DNA of 7,500 nt from NCBI GenBank assembly GCA_007119985.1, contig SKOQ01000044.1:1-7500 (forward strand). The letters are read 5' to 3'. The notes beneath the pieces were generated by a model. That model was not told where the DNA came from. It did no database searches and was given only the letters and a program-made list of their open reading frames with translations. The position numbers and the translations under genes are program-made. Numbering within the stretch: the first letter of the stretch is position 1; the number at the start of each line of letters is the position of its first letter. Shown in pieces: positions 6,127 to 7,500 of this stretch. The stretch comes from Marinospirillum sp. Lineage in GTDB: Bacteria > Pseudomonadota > Gammaproteobacteria > Pseudomonadales > Halomonadaceae.

Positions 6127-6128
6127 CT
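6043..6128. repeat. Bulged inverted repeat between the convergent genes
   Basis: AGGAACCTCTGAT (6043-6055) and ATCAGAGGCTTCCT (6115-6128) are inverted copies: 13 bases pair, with one unpaired C (6123) in the right arm. The enclosed 59 bases contain a second possible stem, CTGATC (6051-6056) with GATCAG (6072-6077), which shares bases with the left outer arm, so the two folds exclude each other. The repeat fills most of the 102-base gap between the response regulator and uvrB, and its right arm runs into the uvrB stop codon. Neither strand has a T run after it, so it is not a classical intrinsic terminator. It may be a 3'-end structure for the two convergent transcripts or a remnant of a small mobile element; the sequence does not decide. 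Confidence 0.55.
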
Positions 6129-6139
6129 AGAGCGCTAGG
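6126..6139. repeat. Short palindrome over the uvrB stop codon
   Basis: CCTAG (6126-6130) and CTAGG (6135-6139) form a 5-bp stem with the loop AGCG. It covers the uvrB stop codon and last codons and contains CTAG twice, a tetranucleotide usually scarce in enterobacteria. It partly overlaps the right arm of the larger inverted repeat. A role in ending the uvrB message is possible, but there is no T run. Confidence 0.35.
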
Positions 6140-7500
6140 CGCTGCTGCTGAAGCGCCTGCAACTGATCACGCAAAGCCGCTGCATGTTCAAACTCCAGAT
6201 CCTTCGCCGCCTGACGCATCTGCTGCTCCAAGGTTTCCAGCAAACGATCCAACTCTGCCGGAGTTTTCATCGTTAAGGCGCCATAATCAGCGGCAGGTTC
6301 GGCCACCTTCTTCAACTGACCTGCGCCCTTCTTACTGCCTGGGGCCTGCGCACCTTCGAGAATATCCGCCACCGATTTATAAATCGTCTGCGGTGTGATA
6401 CCCCGCTCGGCATTGTAAGCGATCTGTTTTTCACGGCGCCGCGCTGTTTCATCCATGGCTTTTTGCATCGAGCCAGTGACACGATCGGCATAGAAGATCG
6501 CCCGTCCACGCGCATTCCTTGCTGCACGCCCCAGCGTTTGAATCAGCGCCCGCTCGGAGCGCAAGAAGCCTTCTTTATCCGCATCGAGGATCGCCACCAG
6601 CGAGACTTCGGGCATATCCAGACCCTCACGCAGCAGGTTGATCCCGACCAGCACATCAAACTCGCCCAAACGCAGATCACGAATAATTTCGACCCGCTCG
6701 ACCGTATCAATATCTGAGTGGACATAGCGCACCCTGACCCCCTGCTCATGCAGATAGGTCGTCAGATCTTCTGACATACGCTTGGTCAGCGTGGTCACCA
6801 GCACCCGGTCACCCTGCGCCACGACCTTCTGGATCTCCTGCAGCAGATCATCAACCTGATTCTGCGCCGGACGCACCTCGACTTCTGGATCCAGCAGGCC
6901 AGTGGGTCGCACCAGCTGCTCAACCACCTGCCCGGCATACTGGGCTTCATAATGAGAGGGGGTCGCTGAGACAAAAATCATCTGCGGCGCCAGTGCCTCC
7001 CACTCCTCAAACCTCATCGGGCGGTTATCTAAAGCCGAAGGCAGACGAAAGCCATAGTCCACCAGCGTTTCTTTGCGCGAGCGATCCCCCTTATACATCG
7101 CGCCAATTTGCGGCACAGTGACATGGGATTCATCAATCATTAATAAAGCATGGGCTGGCAGATAATCAAAGAAGGTCGGCGGGGCTAAACCTGGCTCACG
7201 GCCAGATAAATAACGCGAATAGTTTTCTATCCCCGTGCAATAGCCCAGCTCAATCATCATCTCGATATCATATTGGGTGCGCTGCTCAAGACGCTGCGCC
7301 TCAACCAGACGATCATGACGGCGCAGATAATCCAGACGCTCACGCAACTCATCCTTGATGGCATCAACCGCTTGCAATAGGGTTTCACGCGGGGTCACAT
7401 AGTGGGACTTGGGATAGATGGTGTAGCGCGGTACCTTGCGCAGTACCTTGCCCGTGAGAGGATCAAACAGGCTGATCTGCTCGATTTCGTCATCGAACAA
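6127..7500 (-). CDS. uvrB: UvrB, excinuclease ABC subunit B (C-terminal part)
   Basis: DNA-damage-binding helicase-like subunit of UvrABC nucleotide excision repair. UvrA loads it at a lesion, it verifies the damage, and it recruits UvrC. The window holds the last 458 or so residues; E. coli UvrB has 673, so about 215 are missing beyond the right edge, including the Walker A motif and the beta-hairpin. Counting from the first whole codon inside the edge: RYTIYPKSHYVTPRE near 25, ELGYCTGIENYSRYLSGR near 84, the Walker B-like DESH at 123-126, SATP at 178-181, helicase domain 2 motifs GINLLREGLDMPEVSLV from 286 and QTLGRAARN at 321-329, and the C-terminal UVR domain at about 421-455 (DLEFEHAAALRDQL), which binds UvrC. 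Identity to E. coli is very high throughout; the only variable part is the linker at about 383-410. It converges on the B12 cluster and is functionally unrelated to it. Its promoter lies outside the window. Confidence 0.98.
   Translation of the reverse strand: MFDDEIEQISLFDPLTGKVLRKVPRYTIYPKSHYVTPRETLLQAVDAIKDELRERLDYLRRHDRLVEAQRLEQRTQYDIEMMIELGYCTGIENYSRYLSGREPGLAPPTFFDYLPAHALLMIDESHVTVPQIGAMYKGDRSRKETLVDYGFRLPSALDNRPMRFEEWEALAPQMIFVSATPSHYEAQYAGQVVEQLVRPTGLLDPEVEVRPAQNQVDDLLQEIQKVVAQGDRVLVTTLTKRMSEDLTTYLHEQGVRVRYVHSDIDTVERVEIIRDLRLGEFDVLVGINLLREGLDMPEVSLVAILDADKEGFLRSERALIQTLGRAARNARGRAIFYADRVTGSMQKAMDETARRREKQIAYNAERGITPQTIYKSVADILEGAQAPGSKKGAGQLKKVAEPAADYGALTMKTPAELDRLLETLEQQMRQAAKDLEFEHAAALRDQLQALQQQRLAL

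Noticed and set aside
6137..6158. AGGCGC...GCGCCT hairpin as terminator of the + strand transcript
   Set aside because: The 6-bp stem lies inside the uvrB coding sequence, has a 10-base loop and is not followed by a T run; it follows from the local codons.
5841..6398. Open frame of 185 codons across the receiver gene, the gap and the end of uvrB on the + strand
   Set aside because: It overlaps two well-identified genes, one of them antisense, has low-complexity composition rich in Pro, Ser and Ala, no recognisable domain and no ribosome binding site.

Overview
The window looks like chromosomal DNA of a gammaproteobacterium. The BtuB, BtuF, BtuC, CobS and UvrB proteins resemble their Escherichia coli counterparts residue for residue over long stretches, but the gene order is not that of E. 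coli, where btuB, btuCED, btuF and cobUST lie apart. A marine or halophilic lineage such as the Oceanospirillales would fit; this is a guess from gene content and style, and nothing here fixes the genus. The DNA is moderately GC-rich and very densely coded. No stretch over about 105 bases lacks a gene.

From 1 to 5595, seven genes on the + strand form one vitamin B12 (cobalamin) acquisition and assembly cluster. First comes the end of btuB (outer-membrane TonB-dependent receptor; its start lies off the left edge). Then follow btuF (periplasmic binding protein), btuC (inner-membrane permease) and btuD (ATPase), the complete ABC importer. After these are cobT, cobS and cobC, which activate dimethylbenzimidazole, join it to adenosylcobinamide-GDP and remove the phosphate. 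Together the genes bring corrinoids in and rebuild imported cobinamide into cobalamin. The amidohydrolase, kinase and guanylyltransferase steps (CbiZ or CobU/CobP type) and the adenosyltransferase are not in the window. Most junctions overlap (ATGA at btuF/btuC and btuC/btuD, 13 bases at cobT/cobS, 8 bases at cobS/cobC), so translation is probably coupled. cobT has its own clear ribosome binding site. Control probably lies upstream of btuB, outside the window; there is no room for a cobalamin riboswitch inside it.

At 5614-6024, only 18 bases after cobC, is a stand-alone CheY-like receiver with all phosphorylation residues. It appears to be in the same transcription unit, but its signalling partner is not here.

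From 7500 down to 6127 on the - strand is the C-terminal two thirds of uvrB, an excision-repair gene converging on the cluster. The short gap between the convergent genes (6025-6126) holds a long bulged inverted repeat but no classical U-tract terminator.

Most of the window is therefore well-understood biology. The less expected points are the receiver gene attached to the B12 cluster, the inverted repeat between the convergent genes, a GC-rich hairpin just after btuB, the RHP (not RHG) motif in CobC, and a marked excess of GATC sites.
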